Below, piece by piece: positions 11,812-26,800 of a DNA stretch of 64,000 bases (position 1 is its first letter; the number at the start of each line of letters is the position of its first letter). The notes under the pieces were generated by a model that had not been told where the DNA came from, did no database searches, and saw only the letters and a program-made list of their open reading frames with translations. The stretch is taken from positions 7,793,477 to 7,857,476 of the forward strand of contig CM019238.1 of assembly GCA_009741485.1 (NCBI GenBank), given 5' to 3'. The DNA is from Malurus cyaneus samueli. Its lineage: Eukaryota; Chordata; Aves; Passeriformes; Maluridae. The position numbers were made by a program, and so were the translations under genes.

Positions 11812-14800
11812 GTGAGAGAGCGTGTGATAACAGCAGGATGTGAGCTTCCCTTGGGGGGATTTTTCATTTATTTGAGAGGGGAGGGTGTGTGTGAATGTGT
11901 GCAACAAGGAGAGGTGCAGATTGCAGCAGGGCTGTCCCTTTTGCTCAGATCCTGATAGATGTTTTCATTGTACATCCTGCTGTCCCTGCTGTCCTCTCCT
12001 CAGGACTGCAGGACTGGACTCCCGAGCTAATCATCAGCCCTCAGAGATGCCAAGGGCAATCACCCCTTTCTGTTCTGGGGAGGAAGATGCCGATTTATTG
12101 GTGCTGGAGGTTTGAGAAGGGGAGTAGCTGCTACCTGGTTTTACTGACTCGGTAGCACAGAGAGGCCATAGTATGTTTTAAAATGAGATTTTACATCCCC
12201 TTCTCTGCTTTATGTGCCTTCATTGCTGTTTGAGATGGGTGTGTGTGCACCATCCACAGTGCAAAGAGAGGTGGTTAAAGGCTACATGATCTGCCACAGG
12301 TTTGCAGGGAGCCATTCCAGAGCCAGGGACTCTTGCTCAGTTCAGCTCCTTTGCCACTGGCCATCCTGGAACTTGGGTCTGGTTGATCAGGGTTGCTTGT
12401 TGCTGCTGTCATTTTTTAAATGCCAGCCATTAGACCATCTGGGCTGACGGTGTGCACCAGGCTCAGGGAGCTGGCATTGAATTCTCCATGGCAAGAAATG
12501 AGTAGCTCAGTGAGTGTGGATGGCACTGTGCCAGTTTATCCCAACTAAGGATGTTCATCTTTGTCTTGCTATTGAGCCAGAAAAAGAGTTAGCTCTGTGT
12601 AGGAGGGATGCTCAAGACTTGAAGGGGAGCAGGAAGCTTTGCCACAGACTTCTGGGAGCCTGTGTGCCCTGGCCTCTGCTTGGAGGTGGGAGCTGGGGAA
12701 ACAAATGGAAGCTTGGACTTGGGGTGTATATGTCTGCGTAAAAAAGGTGTTTGGATTATTCTGGTTTTGTTTCACTTATCTTTGGAAGCTGCACAGGAGG
12801 CTTTCCCAGGAGGGAGTGAAGTGAGTTAGGTCCTGCCCAGAGCCCCTTGCTGCCAGTTTAGCTCCCTGCAGTAAGATGTGTTTGATTCCAGCACAAACTG
12901 CCTGCTGGGTTAAATTAAGTCAATGGTATTTGCTTGATCTGGTGTCAACAGGATTAAAAGATCGATTTCCTCTGGCCCAGCACCTTGAGACCCTCATGGA
13001 GGCAGGTGCAGCCTGGTCTAGGTGGGAGCTCCTGTAGAGCCCCCAGCTCAGCCTGCAGAGTCTTGAGCCCAGTTATCCCATACCTACTCCCTCCTGGTCT
13101 TTAGGCAGCCAAATGTGACCCTTCAAAGCTCCAGGGTTATCTGGGGGTTTACCCCATCTTCCTGCTGAGAACGGAGCTGAGGTGGGAGCTTCCTCTGGCC
13201 TCCCAGGCTTCACAGGAACCCTAACTGTGGTGAGCTGTGGGAGGCAGCTGATTCAGCAAGCCATGGTGGAAAAACAAAATGACTGGAGAAGGGTTAGAGT
13301 ACAGTCTGGCAAACCACTGACAGGTTTAGGTGCCAAAAACCAGCCCTGGGCATGCCTGAGCCAGTTACAGTAGGAAAAGCCATGCTCAAGAAAGAGAGCT
13401 AACCATGTGAGTGCCAAAATGGGCATGGCAGGAGTGTCCAGGGCGAATGCTGCAGGGACAGATTGTTTCCCTAAATATCATTATTTATTTCTGTGGTTTG
13501 CATCAAATTTGATCCAAAAGGCTTTGCTGCTCATAAGGATATGAACAGACAAATAAAATGGCGAAGTGCAAGACAGACAAACAGCCCCACCCCTTCCTCA
13601 ACCCTCAGGGCAGCCAAGCAAGCAGACAAATCTCCTTGCCGGGTGACTGATTTGGATTTGTGAAATTTGGAAGGGGTGAAAGCCTGTGTTTACAAGGTGC
13701 TGATCCTATTTCAGATAATGAATAAATCAGCTGCTGTTTTAATGCTGGTTTGACCCTTGTGATTGCAGAGAATAGTCTCTGGGTCCTTCGTGGTGTCAGA
13801 CAGGTGAATCCATGGACATGTTACAAAGAGAGCTCAGGGGAAGTCAAAACTTTGGAAATTTTTTTGGTGTCTGATGCTCTTACTGACTTTCAGGCGGATG
13901 CAAGGCTCCATCAAGGATGAAAAGAAGAAGAAGTTTGTGACAGGTGAATGGTTTTCAGAAGTGAAGGCGAAACGGTTTCAGGAAGACTTGGAGGGGCCAG
14001 ATCTACTTCGGGCATCAATCAGAAGGAAAAAGGGCAAACTAGAAAGTGAGTATGTCAGTGTGCCTCTTAAGGAAACAAACTGATGGACCAGAAGAAAATG
14101 GTCCAGAATGGGAGTCTCTCTCTACTGAGAGGTTGTTGAGAAGCAGTCCCTGTGTTCTGATAAGGGGATTCTCAGCTATGTTTTCAGTACTAGAAAAACA
14201 TCCCTTGTTATCAAAATCAGGGCCCAAAGGAAAAATTAAAGCATGGCAGTGGACCAAGGCAAAACCACATGCAGTGAATGCCTTTTCCCTACTTCAGCTT
14301 CTTTTTTTCAAAATTTCTGTTTGTTAGAAGTCAATGGTATCATTTCTTAGAATAGAAATCAAAAGAGAAGGGGATGATGCAGGGCAGTTTCTGGCATGAA
14401 GCTGATATTTATGGGTCAAACACATCCTCCTGCTCCAAATCCTGAGTGGTCTGACGAGAGCTGCTCTCACAGTTTCTGGGGTGGTGGGGTCAGTCACATC
14501 TCTGCAAAGGGAGAGGATGCCTCTCTCCTCCTGGCATATATTCACCCACTTGAGAGGGTCCATGCGTAGCTTTTTACATGGAAATAATTCCAAGACAAAA
14601 TGTGGTTTTCCAAGTAAAACGGGCTTTGTGACCAGCTCTGAATGGCATCCAGGCTGTGTGCCACGGCTGGGGTGTACATGGGACCATGTGCTAATTGCAA
14701 GTAGATGTGCTGTGTGTCATTGGATGTGCAGATAAACTTTCATAGTGCTGTGTAAAACAGATCAAAGCAGATTTGTGGGCTCAAAGCAAGAGAGCAGCCC

Positions 14801-17800
14801 TGTGTGAAACAAGCAGGGCCATGTTTAGAGTCCAAATGTGGCCAGCCTGGAGCTGGAACTTTGTGCTGAACATCTGTGCAGAGCAGAGCTGGGGATGATG
14901 GACATGAGGACAGGCCAGCTGCCCCCATAGCCCAGTGTCACACAAATTCCTGGGTGATTTGTCAGGGTGGGCAGTCCCAGATCCTTGGCAAGCCTTGCTC
15001 CTGACAGGCAGCTCTAAGCAAAGTCTGCCACTGTCTCTAACACAAGGGCTCCATAGCTGGGCTCTGTTCTTTTGCAGTGAAGGCTACTGTCCCTGACAAA
15101 GGGGCATCTGTCCTGCACTCAGATGTCATCTCCAGCAGTTCAGCCATCTTCCCTGGGTTCAGCTTCCCATTTCTGCTCCGGGGGGAGCAGCAGTATAGAT
15201 CACTCCTCTGTGTGATGGGCCTCCTTCGCCAGGATGTCTCTATAGCATGAATTGCCTGGGTTTAGGGTACCCTTCCTTGCTCCACGTCACATAGACACAT
15301 TCTGAAAACTGAATGCTGACTAGGGACTTCACTGAGAGCCTCATTTTCTTTTTGCTCCTTACCTACCCCTGACAGCTCTCATAACTTAGCATAGATTCAT
15401 TGGAGACTCTTATGCAGAACTGTCCCATCATATTTCATATGAAGTTGCTTTTAACCTTGGTATTATGGATTCATGATGTCATTAAATTTACTATTTTATT
15501 TTACCTCCAGAATGCTAAAACATATAAAACTTTTTCCATCTTGGCAGCATTGGAAGCCTGGCTTTTCTGCAGAGCATGCTCTGTTTTTTGAGAATATGCA
15601 CTTCGTGCTTGCATGAAGGGGCAGAGCTTTGGCAGCCTTTGCCAGGGCCCAGGTCAGGCAAATGCTCTGTCCCCTGCAGCCCAGCCACCAGCCTGCAGTG
15701 AATAGGATTGTCTGCCCTTTGCCTCGCACCCTTAGCTTGCTGACACCTCAGGAAAGCAGATCTGAAGTACTGTTGAGTTTGGATTTAACTCTTAGGGCTG
15801 ATGTGCACATATGAGATGCTGTCTCAGGCCATCATGTAAAATAAACTCTTCACTAATACAGCAGTATTATGCAAGATACGTCATTGCACGTGCATTACTT
15901 AACTAATGTTGATTTAAGAAGGAAGAAGCAAATATTGTTAAATTACTCTAAGAGTTGCATTAGGATTTAGCCTTTATTCCTTTTCAAACCTTTTTCCTTC
16001 CCTTTTTTCCTCAATTTCTATTCTCACACTTTGATAAAGCACAGGTATAACATGTGACTTTATTCCCTCCTCTTAGTTTTTTCACTGCCATTTTACATCA
16101 CTGTTGAGCATCAAGATTCTGCAGCTGATATATTCACCTTAGATGAGATAAGGGCCTTTGCTTGCCGTATTGACACCTTTTTTTCTTCTTTTGGAATGAT
16201 CAGTCATTCACCTCTGTTGGCTTTCAAGATGATGAAGGGGTATGTGCTCATTTAGTCAAATCTGTGTAACGTGTTCATAACTCCTGATTTAAGTCTTAAG
16301 TCTATGTTAGGGAGTGAAATGAAAAAGATCCTGCATGGAAAAGCCCCATTGAAATAATTGCTGGCATTTCCTTTGCAAGGTAAGTGGGCTGAGGAGGGGT
16401 GGAAAATTGTGCTTGCAAAGGAAAATTCCCAGTGATCTTTTCTGGAGGAGGGTTTTAGCTTTCAGAAGGGAGGGATGTGGGGATCTCTAAGGGTTTTCAT
16501 AGTTGGCATTGATTGTAGTAGAAAACACTAGTCATGGGGAATAATATGAATCTATAAAACAGATAGGTACCCTATATTTAAACTATGGCCTGTAGAGCAG
16601 CACAGTTGGATGAATTTGATGACAAGTTCTCCTTGAGCTTATGTGCAAAACTTGAGTGGTAAAAATCACCTACGAGAGAGACCATTTTATCCATCTGCCT
16701 TGGCAAACAAGTCCCGATGCACAGTTAGTTGTGCTTTTCCCAGGCACGGAGAATCTTTATTTTAGAGTAATAGGAAATGAGTAAAAGTGTTAGAGCAGGA
16801 GTGGCTGTATACACAAGTATTAAAATATATGTATGGACAAGTTAAACTGGTCAGGCCACTCCTAATTTCTGTTGGAATTTACTTCTTATGTTGTCTCATC
16901 CTAAAATTAGCCAAGGCATTTTGCTTGTCTTAGTGGATTATAATGTACTAAAATAGCTTATTTGTGTGCAGTGCTAGGAGCCAGGCGTAGCTGTGTCAGT
17001 GGCTGAGCTGTTCTGCAGGGCAGGGATTTGGATGGGTGGAAGTGAAGATTTCCTGCTGCCTGTGCCAGCCAGGAGTGAAGAGCTGTGTCTGAGGGCGAAG
17101 TGTCAGTGAAGAGCGAGGATGACACGGTGCCTTTGCAAGGGAGGCGAGAAATGAATGCAGGCTTTGGTTGTCAAGGTCTTTGCAGCATGACAGGCGAAGG
17201 GAAATGTGGGAGCTCTCTGTTTTGTTCCTTTACTTCCAGCACAGCTACCTGCTGGCATCTCCCTCCCCCAGGTCTGAGGCAGAAGAGGAGGATGTGGCTC
17301 ACTGTATCAATAAATCTCCTCAGAGTGCCTTCCCATGTCTGCACGTGCCAGGGTCTGCACATGCCACCAGCCTCAGGTTCTTTCTTCTAAAACAACATTC
17401 AGTGATGCTCCGTGTGCATCAGCATCTGCATGGGCAAAACAGTTCCTGTTTCAGAAACATGCTCTCTAAAACGGGCTCATTCCTACACCACCAGATTCGT
17501 GTTTTTCAGCAAGAGTGACTCCCTGACCTCCCACTGCTGTGGAGACCTTGGGGCTACCCAACTGCTCTCTCGTGTTCCTGTCAGATATGCAGTCCTAATG
17601 CAGACATCCCTGCTGCATCCCTGCACCTCAGGGCCAGGAACTGGGCAGGCAGCAAGATTGGGAATGCAGCATTTTTCTCCACAGGGATGTACAGACCAGG
17701 GGGAATGAATCTTTGGATATTCCTGTCACTTGCAGGGTGACTGTGCTGATGCTGGGTGGCACCACACAGGCAGTGTTGAGTCTTGGCTGTAGCACTGGCC

Positions 17801-20800
17801 TGCTCTTGGGCCTCATGTGGTTTTCCAACCAGATAACAAGCAAGGCTCTACTATTTCATATCACTTCTGAATCCTCTGAGCTTCTTTTTCTATTGTATTG
17901 TTTAATGAAATATATCCTAAAATGGTTTGGTAGTTCTTGTAACAAGTAGATTTTCTCTTTAAAACAGATCTAGCTGCATGTGAATAAATACATGTAGATC
18001 TTGTTGAACAGACAAAGCTTAGTTTTTATTCAGTCTTTGAGAGTTTAATCCTTTTGGTTTTGCAGTAGCGAAAAAACCCATTTGCTAACAAAATATCAAA
18101 TGCAATTTTATACCCCGGCAGCCTGCTGTAAAGGTTACTCTCCTCTATTGTTTTTTCTTTGGGAGCTTAGAAGATATAGCTGAGCCTTATGCCAGTAAAA
18201 ATAACAGGGATCTCCTCATTAACTGTATTGGCCTCCTCCTTTGTTTGCCAAGATCGGATGACTTGAGTCAAAACAGGAAATGGCTGAATTTAAATCCTGG
18301 AACGGATTAACTTTATTGACAGTCACGGCAGCATCCTGCAGGGGTTTGCAGCAGTGTGATGGCTGCTGGAGCGAGTCGGGCGTTGGGCAGCTTTGGCCTC
18401 TTGGACCGTGGGGTCTGGAAGTGCCTTTGCTGCCCTGGGGCCCCCCATCCATGAGGAGAGCAGGCAGAACCCCTGACAGCCCTCTCCTCTTAAACCCCCA
18501 GGGATTGTGCTGGTGGGACTCATTTTCATCAGGGAAAGCTTTTTCCTACCCCAAACACAACACACCAACTGTTACAAGTTAAATGAAATGTCATTTCTCA
18601 GCTGTCCCTGTTACATTACAGATGAGGCAAAGGAGCACATCCAGATGGGTCTGGAAAGCAAAGCTGCCCCGAGTCCTGCCTTCCCTGAGCACGCTGCTGA
18701 TGCAGGAGAGGGAAGGTAACGCTGCTGCACTTGCAATGCTCTGGCTGCTGTTCTCCCTTCTAATGAAAATGGAATGCTACCCATTAAACCCTGGTCTTTA
18801 ACTGAGTTTCCGAGGCTGCATAAGTAATGTCGTCTATAGTATATTTTTTAAGTCTTTCTTCCAGGAATTGTCAGAATATCAATCCACCCCTAATAATCAA
18901 GTGCTAATGTGCTTATCCCACAAAGGTCTTTTCCTGCATGATTTGATAAGGGATCAGTAAAATGGAAGCTGTCTCTAATGTCAGGATATGCTGGTTAGTT
19001 TTTCAAAGTAATTATGGTTCTATTTGTTTAATTTTTGCTATGGAGCAACACTAACAAAATGAACTGTTTGAGGAAACTGCTCATTTCCTGCTAGTGCCTA
19101 CCTTTGTGTCCAGTGCTCAGCACTCTCCATCAAAGCTTGGTAGGATTTCACGTTGTGCTGACTGAGCAGAAACATCCCCAAAAAGCACTCCAATGAACAA
19201 GTCAGTGACCTCACTCAATATCCGTGAACTATGGAGAAGCAATTAAAATACTCACATATTCATGTATTGTTGTTCCCATCTCATTTGCCTCTTTTTGTCA
19301 GCAGAATGAGAAATCATTCTTCACAGGTAGCAGTTGCTCCAGTTAAATATTAAATATGGGCCTTGACAACACTTGGAACCCTCTTGCAGCTTGGGTATTG
19401 TTTAATAAAGGATCCAGAGGCAGCAAGCCTGAGGTGCTTCTGCTTTGCTGGCTCAACACCAGTGTGTTTCTTTTTTTTTTTTTTTTATTTTTGGTAGGGG
19501 GATTGGTTTGAATCCTGAAAAGCTTGCTTTGTTTTTCTCGTTCAGTCTTAAGCAAGGCGTGGCCTGTTCTTCCTGGGCCATAGCATAGAAATGCATCTCC
19601 CTTCTGCATGGCCCTTGGGCTCTTCTGGCACTTCCCACAAGGGGAAAGTCTGAATAAACCTAGTGGTTGACACACATTGTTTTTATTGAGCAAGTTCTCC
19701 GTCTGGGCAGAGCTGAGGTGATGTTGAAGACTGCCTGAGCACCCAGCCAGGCACATCATTACCACGTCCTCCTTGCCCAGGCATTTCTCTTCTCCCACAG
19801 ATCCACTACACCTACTTGTGAAACCACAGAGCAGAAAATTTTGCCAAAACCGAAGCCAAGACTTCCTGTCCACTTGTCTGCAACACACAAGGTAGTAGAG
19901 GCACAGCCTCTGTACTTCGTTTTGTTATTCCTTGGAGCTTCACAGAGTCTATAGCTACTGACAGGGGCTCCACAGGCTGCCTGCCCTGGTGTTTCTGCTC
20001 AAATAAAATATGTTTTATCCAGTCTTTCCAGTATATATACGCTGATATGATTTGTTTTCTGTTCAGAGATCCAGCACACATGATGTCTCTTCCTCAGAGA
20101 GTGACTCTGGAACAAGTCCATTTGTGGCTGCAACAAACAGCTTTCATTTGTCTAGAAAAGGTAAGTTTTTTGTTTAGTGACCTATTGGTGTTTTTGTTAT
20201 TCAGCATCAAACACCAAGAGACAAGATGCTTTTTACTGTGTGTACAAATAAATAACGAAGAGTACTTTGGCATTTAAGAAAGGGCTGCCAACATTCGTAT
20301 GAATTACACCCAGGGCAGCAAAGACCAAGGCAAAAAGCAATCTGATGACTGAAACTTCTCCAGGCTCTCAGTACATTTTAGACTGAGTGCTTGGCTCTCA
20401 ACTGTAATCCAGAAGAGAACTTACCCTCTCTTTCCAGCCTTGAATGTATAGTGTAGTTTTGGAACACAGCAAATAGCCAGTAGGGAAGCTATCAAATTGA
20501 AAGGGAAGCTGCAAACAAATCCGCAAGTCACAGCAACAGTTTCAAGCTCAGTGGATTTTTTCCATGCCCTGTTCCAGGGAGAAGGACTGGGCTTTTCAGA
20601 GCTTTCTTCAGATGGAAGGGGGCTTTTTAGATTCTGAATATGGAAGAGAATTTGGAATACATTGATGATTTCTGAAAATTCTCCCAGCTTCATATTGAGA
20701 AATCGCAGCCCAGACTTTCTGGGGAGATGGGGTGTGATGCAGTGGGACAGGCTCTGAGCATTTGTTGTTGTTGTAGGTCATGGAGTGTCTCCAGTGCCCA

Positions 20801-23800
20801 CCAAGCTTTCAGAGGAGGCTGTGCCTCAGCCCATCACGGCAGCTGGAGGGGAAGCTCTGGATGGAGCCACCAGCACCACAGAGGAGCCAAAAACTCCACC
20901 TGAAGAAACTTATGCTCCCAGCAAGATACCAGTTAAGAAGAGACCAAGCAGAGCCTTGCCCAGGTGTGAGCAGTTGCTGAATCATGTGGGGCCAGCAGAG
21001 AACAGCCTGGCAAAGAAAGGGCCGCAGGCACTGCCCAGAGCACTGCCCTCAGAGCGCGAGAGCAGCCAAGCCGGTAAGCAAGGCGGGAACTACACCATCT
21101 CATCCATGACTAACAAAGAGGAGGACATCGGCCTCGACCGTGAACACTTCAGGAACCTGAAGAACTTTTGGGAGAAGGGAGCAGACTCGGTGGCCGCGGG
21201 GAGCACGGCAGCGGAGCAGGGCTGGGCCGAGGCGGACGGACGGCAGTTCAAGCTGTGCCGCTCGCTCTCTGCGCACTCAGGGCAGGGCCAGGACGCTGAA
21301 GAAAAACCTGGTGCCTTCACCAAAACAAGGACCCCCTACAAAAGGACAATAACGCTGTCTTCTAGTGAGGAAGAGCCAAGCTGTGCCACTCCTGCGAGGA
21401 AGGGGTCGGTTTCCCTCGCTCCCAGATCCCCGTACGGCAAGAGCACAGGCGGCCTGGTTACAAGAAATGACTCGCTGAGTGAGGGCGACGGGACGCTGCT
21501 GCTGCCAGAGCAAGAGAAGGCAGTGCAGCACTGCTCCAAGAAATCCAGATTGCCTGTGCGAGCACCTTCCCTCAAACTGGAGTCACCTACCCGGGATGTG
21601 TCTGGCAGCGCGCTGGAGCCAGGGATGCCCACAGAAGAGCTGGTCATGGCACAGGAGCGCAGGCCCACGGCAAGATCCCTGGCAAGCAGGGTGCAGATAC
21701 TGATCGAGCCTGTGCTCACAGATGGTGAAAGTGATGGTGAGGAAGGGGAAAGAGAAAGATGTGATTTGGGCACTCATGACAACATGGAAATAAATGGAGA
21801 GCTTCCTGAGGAAAAAATGTGCGAGTCTTCAGACCAGCCAACACCCGGTGAACCATCTGGAGAAAGAGAAGCCGTTCAGGGAACAGACTCAGCTGTTTAC
21901 TCAGGTACTGAGGGCTGTGGCCACACCCTATGAAATCTAAATAGAGAGCCATCCCTAGGCCTGTTTCCTCCCTAACCCTTCTGCATTTTTCACATTTTCT
22001 TCATCCATCCATTTACCTTGCATTGCAATTTGTGCAGAGTTAGCTAGTGTGGAAGGTTTCACAAACAGCTTTGGGAACAAATCCTGTGTAGCCTAGTGCA
22101 AGAGTAGAAGGGGGCAGTGCCATGTTCCTTTGCTTTCCTCCCCAGCCCCTGTGCCTTAACCTGCAAGTACCTCACCTTGGTACAGCCCTGCACTACCTAC
22201 AACACATCATGGAAACTCACTTTGATTTCGCTCACTGGCAAGGTTATATTTTCTTCAAATGTAGAACTGGAGGAATTCTTTATAGTTGTAGAGATAAGTC
22301 TAACACAAATAGAAGAACTAAAATGTGAAGCAGTGTTTAATGAATACACTGGCTCTTAGAGTACTTTGATATAACCACTGGCTGTCAGTGCTGAAATGAC
22401 ATTTTGGGTCTTTTTGAAATGCACAAGTGAATTTTGATATTAAACTTTAAGCAAAGCAGACTAAATAAGGAGTCTGATCTTTCTGGGTTCTGGTACCATG
22501 TTCTCAACTGTGATGGTGTCAACAATATCACCATTTTAGCAGTCTCTTTCTCTGGGTTTGATGGGATCTTGTAGTGGCTCTTACTATGAAAAAAAATGGT
22601 TCATTTGCAATTCACTTTGCATTTGGGCTTTGATTACACAGACCTCTGCTCTCTTCCAAGCAAAGACCTACAGAAAGAGGGCATCTTATCTCCTTTTCCC
22701 AAATTTCTTGTCCTCATGTACCTGGGTAAGACCTGTTTGAGAGGATTTTCCACAGACTCATTTTTATTTTTTGATTGTGTCATTTCTTGGCTTGTTTCCT
22801 GCCTCACAACATTCCAATGAAAATCCTGAGTTACACTTCAGGTTAGTGCAAATATTTTCTTTATGGAATATTTCAGGTTGTGAAAGACATCTAAGATCTT
22901 AAAGTCCAACCATTTATACACCAGATCATTGTAATATTTCTTGAGACTCTTTATTAATTTGTTCAGTTCAGGATGATATTAGCAGATGTCTGTGTTTCAT
23001 GGAAGCTCTTCACAAGAGCTAGTCTGTCTTGGGGACTGGGATAATCCAGTATTACATTTCCTGACACCGTGTGAAGAGCTTTTCTCAGGGGGGACATCAG
23101 AGCACCCGGATGATTGGAGAGCAGCCCAGTCGTGTTCCATGTGCAATGGAACTGCAGTTTAGCTCCAGGCAGAGTGAGCAAGGGAGGCACATACACACAC
23201 ACACGGGCTTGTTGACACACTGCCCATTCCTGTTTATTTATTTACCATGTTGATTTGGCTTTTCATGTGTTCCAGAGGAAGATGGGGATCATTCTGCTGC
23301 TTCTCAGGCACTGGCCCGAGCAAATAACATTAATCTTGCCAAGAGCATGGTGAACATTTACACAACCACAGAGAGTGAGTAACATCTTTCTTTTTTGGTT
23401 TACATTTGCTGAAGGTAATATATTATGCCAGGTTTTCATCACCGTGCTTCTGTGCATGTACCAGGCTAGGAAAATGACATATTGTTTCATCATCAAATTA
23501 GAGAGTTTATAGTGCCTAAAATTAAATTCAGAGCCAGGAAATTGCAGCTAGATTGATGGCTTGTTACTTCAGTAAAAATATGAGGGCTTCAAAGTGTTGG
23601 CAAGAAGCTTGTGCTCGTCTCTCCTGTTGCTGCACGAGGGCTTTGGGAGCTGCTGGCAGCCTGTGGATCAATCTGAGGGGCCAGACCTGGTGTTGGCATG
23701 CAAATTGTGACACAGATTCCTGCTCATGAGGCTTCTCCCCTCAGCCAGAGCAGAGCCCGTGGCTGGACTGATGTCCCCAGCTGCCAGCTGGGACATATTG

Positions 23801-26800
23801 TATGGTGACAGTCTCTGCCTGAGAAACCCAGAGAAGAGAAACAGAAGGCACCAAGGAAGCAGCAGCCTACCTGAAGAAGCCCAGAAAAGCTACAGCCATG
23901 GAAAGCGCCTTAGGGAAGGCAGCGGCAGCTTCTGTGCCCAGGAAAGGCAATGACAGTCCCCAGAGGGTGAAAACTGGCAAGCCCAAAATGACAGCTAAGA
24001 GCTTGCCTAAAAGGGAAGTGGTGAGGCAAGGCTGCCAGGACTGAGATGAGAAGGATGGGAAGGCAATGCCCAAGGAAAGGTGAAGCCACTTAGAGGCTTT
24101 GATTGAGCCAATTTATGTCCAATCCCTGGTTCTGGGAGGGAGGACAGTCCCCTCTGGGGCTCTGTCAGAGGCAGCTTGCAGCCAGGTCACAGTGCACAGC
24201 TGGGTGGCACCTCGTGCCAAGCACTGCCCCATCATGTGGTGCAGGACATGTCACAGGGCACAGTGACTCAAACCTCCAGGCCCCACATTCCTGTTTGGGT
24301 ATGTGGTCCTCACACACACAACCAATATTTCAGCTTCTGAGCCCCAAACCTCATCCTTGGAAACCCTCCTCTAGAGTTTGCAGTATAGCAAATCATCTGT
24401 GGAGAGGGCTACGTACCATTATTTACTCAAGGTTGGAAATAAAACCAGTAAATATTAAATGAATGGTAAATGAAGAAGCTCTTGTGCATTTTGAGCACCA
24501 AAGAATGTATCATCATGCCTAACGTGCTAAACAAGTGTGTATATGAACATGAATGTTCTTTTCAAACAGAAAAATTTCAAAATTCTTCTGGGATGGAGAA
24601 AGTAATCTTTAAGAGACTTACTGGGAGAGTATAAAGATAGAAAAAAATAGGTTTTAGTGAGACATACAGGCAGTCCAGTAACCATCTTTCTATTGACAGG
24701 TAGCTTTCTGATTTTTTTCATTTAGATAATCTGGCTGTTGCCCACCTCTGTGTCTATCGGACACATTTGAGAGGTGTATGCAATGGTGAAATTGTGAGTT
24801 TAAATATTTCAGTGCTCTTTTGTAGAAGGCAATGCACTATGAGATAAAAGTGGGAAAATGATTGGTTTCTTTGACAGGGAGACAGATTTGTGCGATTTTA
24901 GTGTAAGTGTACACAAAGCCGGCAACATCCACGTCCTTGTGCTGATAAGGGCATTAAATGAGCCACTAGAGGGAGTGCCACATTCCCACACAGTGAATGA
25001 AGACAGTGAAAATAGCTCTGAGATGTTAATTAGCAGTTTTTGTCTTGGGGAGGATCAGCTTCAATGATAGGTGACACAGACAGGGCAAGTAGGTGGTACT
25101 GCAGTGCCTCCCACAAGCTTTTTCTCCTTCTTCTGCTCTTAAACAAAAGTGTGATTTTCTTGTATTTTCCTGACACTGACGAGCTATCTCGATGCCTTTT
25201 TTGTTTGTACCTGCAGCATACAATAAACCTCATTTGATACCACATCAATTCCTTGAACCCGAAAGAGTCAAAGAGCTGAGCAGATCCTCTCCTCTCCTGT
25301 TGTCTGAGGTGGGTTGATGCCAGAAATGGCTGAAATAGTGTTCACAGCTTTCCCTGAGTGGCCGTTGGTTTCAAGAGAATGTTTCTCCTGGCCACCAACA
25401 TGAGTGAGCATGCCTTGGTTATGTCATGAATAAATGAGAAAAGCCTTGAGAGAAAATCCCCCAGTGACCCAGAGCAGCTGTTCCACCCTGGAGGAGTTCA
25501 GGTGTTTCCCTGTGTCTCAAACCGCGCTGTTGTGTGCCCTTTCCAGAGCCCAGGCGGGGCGTGCAGCTCTGTTTGGAGGCAGTTAATGATGACGTTCGGT
25601 GCTGGTTGGAGGGGATGCCCCTGGGGAGGCTCCCTGCACTCTCCTCCGCTCTCCTAACCTGATCTCTGCTTAATGGGACTCTGCTGAGCAATTGGGTTTT
25701 CTCTCTAGTGTTGCAAAGTGCTCGTTCGGCAGAGCTCAAAGATGCTTCTTATTTTCTGAGCAGACTGAATCAGACACGGCTTCGGAAATCAGCTTCCAGC
25801 TGAACAGGCACAAAAAGACACCCAGCATTGGCAGCCACTCGTCCGACATGGCTTCTGTCTCCTCGGTAGGTACCGAGCGCCGGCGGCTCCTGCACAGGGC
25901 TCCTCAGTCGGATGCAGTGACGCTGCATTTAGGCTGGTGCTGCTGATGTGGCCTCTGGAGTATCCTGTTTCTGCAGGGGACATTATTAAAAGAACAGTGG
26001 TGATTAATTACCTGGGTTTAAGGAGTGCATCCAGGTACCATCGCAAAATAGAGACCCACCGAGGCGTTGTTGGCTGAATTCCCATAAGTGACAGCCCCCA
26101 CCCCCAGGAATGGATGCTGGGAATCCTGGTAATGCAGAAGGTGGGGGAGCCTTTTCTAGGTGGGAAAATCAGGCACACGGCTATTAAGGGACATGTTTGT
26201 GGTTCAGGACTGCAGATGGGTGTCTTCTGCAAGCTCATCTTTTATCAGCAGATAAGAGCTTAGGAACTCAGAGTCGGACAGCAAACACGTGTTTTGGGGC
26301 TTCAGCTTCTAAGGAAAGCTGAAAAAAGCTGAATGTATTCAGTTGAGTGTTTTTAAAAGATGCCTTAGAGACAGTATTTGGGGAGGGAGCTGCTTAAAAG
26401 TGCTTGAATTTGCTGTGTTACTGTTATGGGTTTCTCCAAGGTGTGTATTTGAGATTTAAAGAATATATGTGAAGCAAAGCTGGTAGGAAGAGGTCATAAA
26501 TGTAGATTAATATGTCAAAACCTTTGAGGCACATGAGTTCTTCTTCTAATTTGGAGCATCTGGGAGCTGAAAATGAGTCCAGGTCATACAGGTGTTGTTG
26601 TAAATCTCATTCAGGATTCTCTGCTGTGGTGAGTGTCCTGATGGGATGGTGAATGCACCTCCAAGGACTGACAGGAGATGTTCGGCAGGTTTTTGGAGGT
26701 TGTAATAAAAGTCAGAACCAAAGTAAGTAGGGAAAGACAGAGAAGAATTGGGTTAATTACTAGGAAAGTTTTTTGATAAATGATCATGACTGTACCACAG

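Noticed and set aside
17085..17518. Extra Slp linker exon in intron 2
   Set aside because: No paired splice sites of matching phase and no Slp resemblance. The frame total is already an exact multiple of three without it.
21905..21933. Continuation of Slp exon 5 to the TGA at 21933
   Set aside because: A GT donor at 21905 in phase joins exon 6 and leads on to the C2 domains. The extra codons are intronic read-through.
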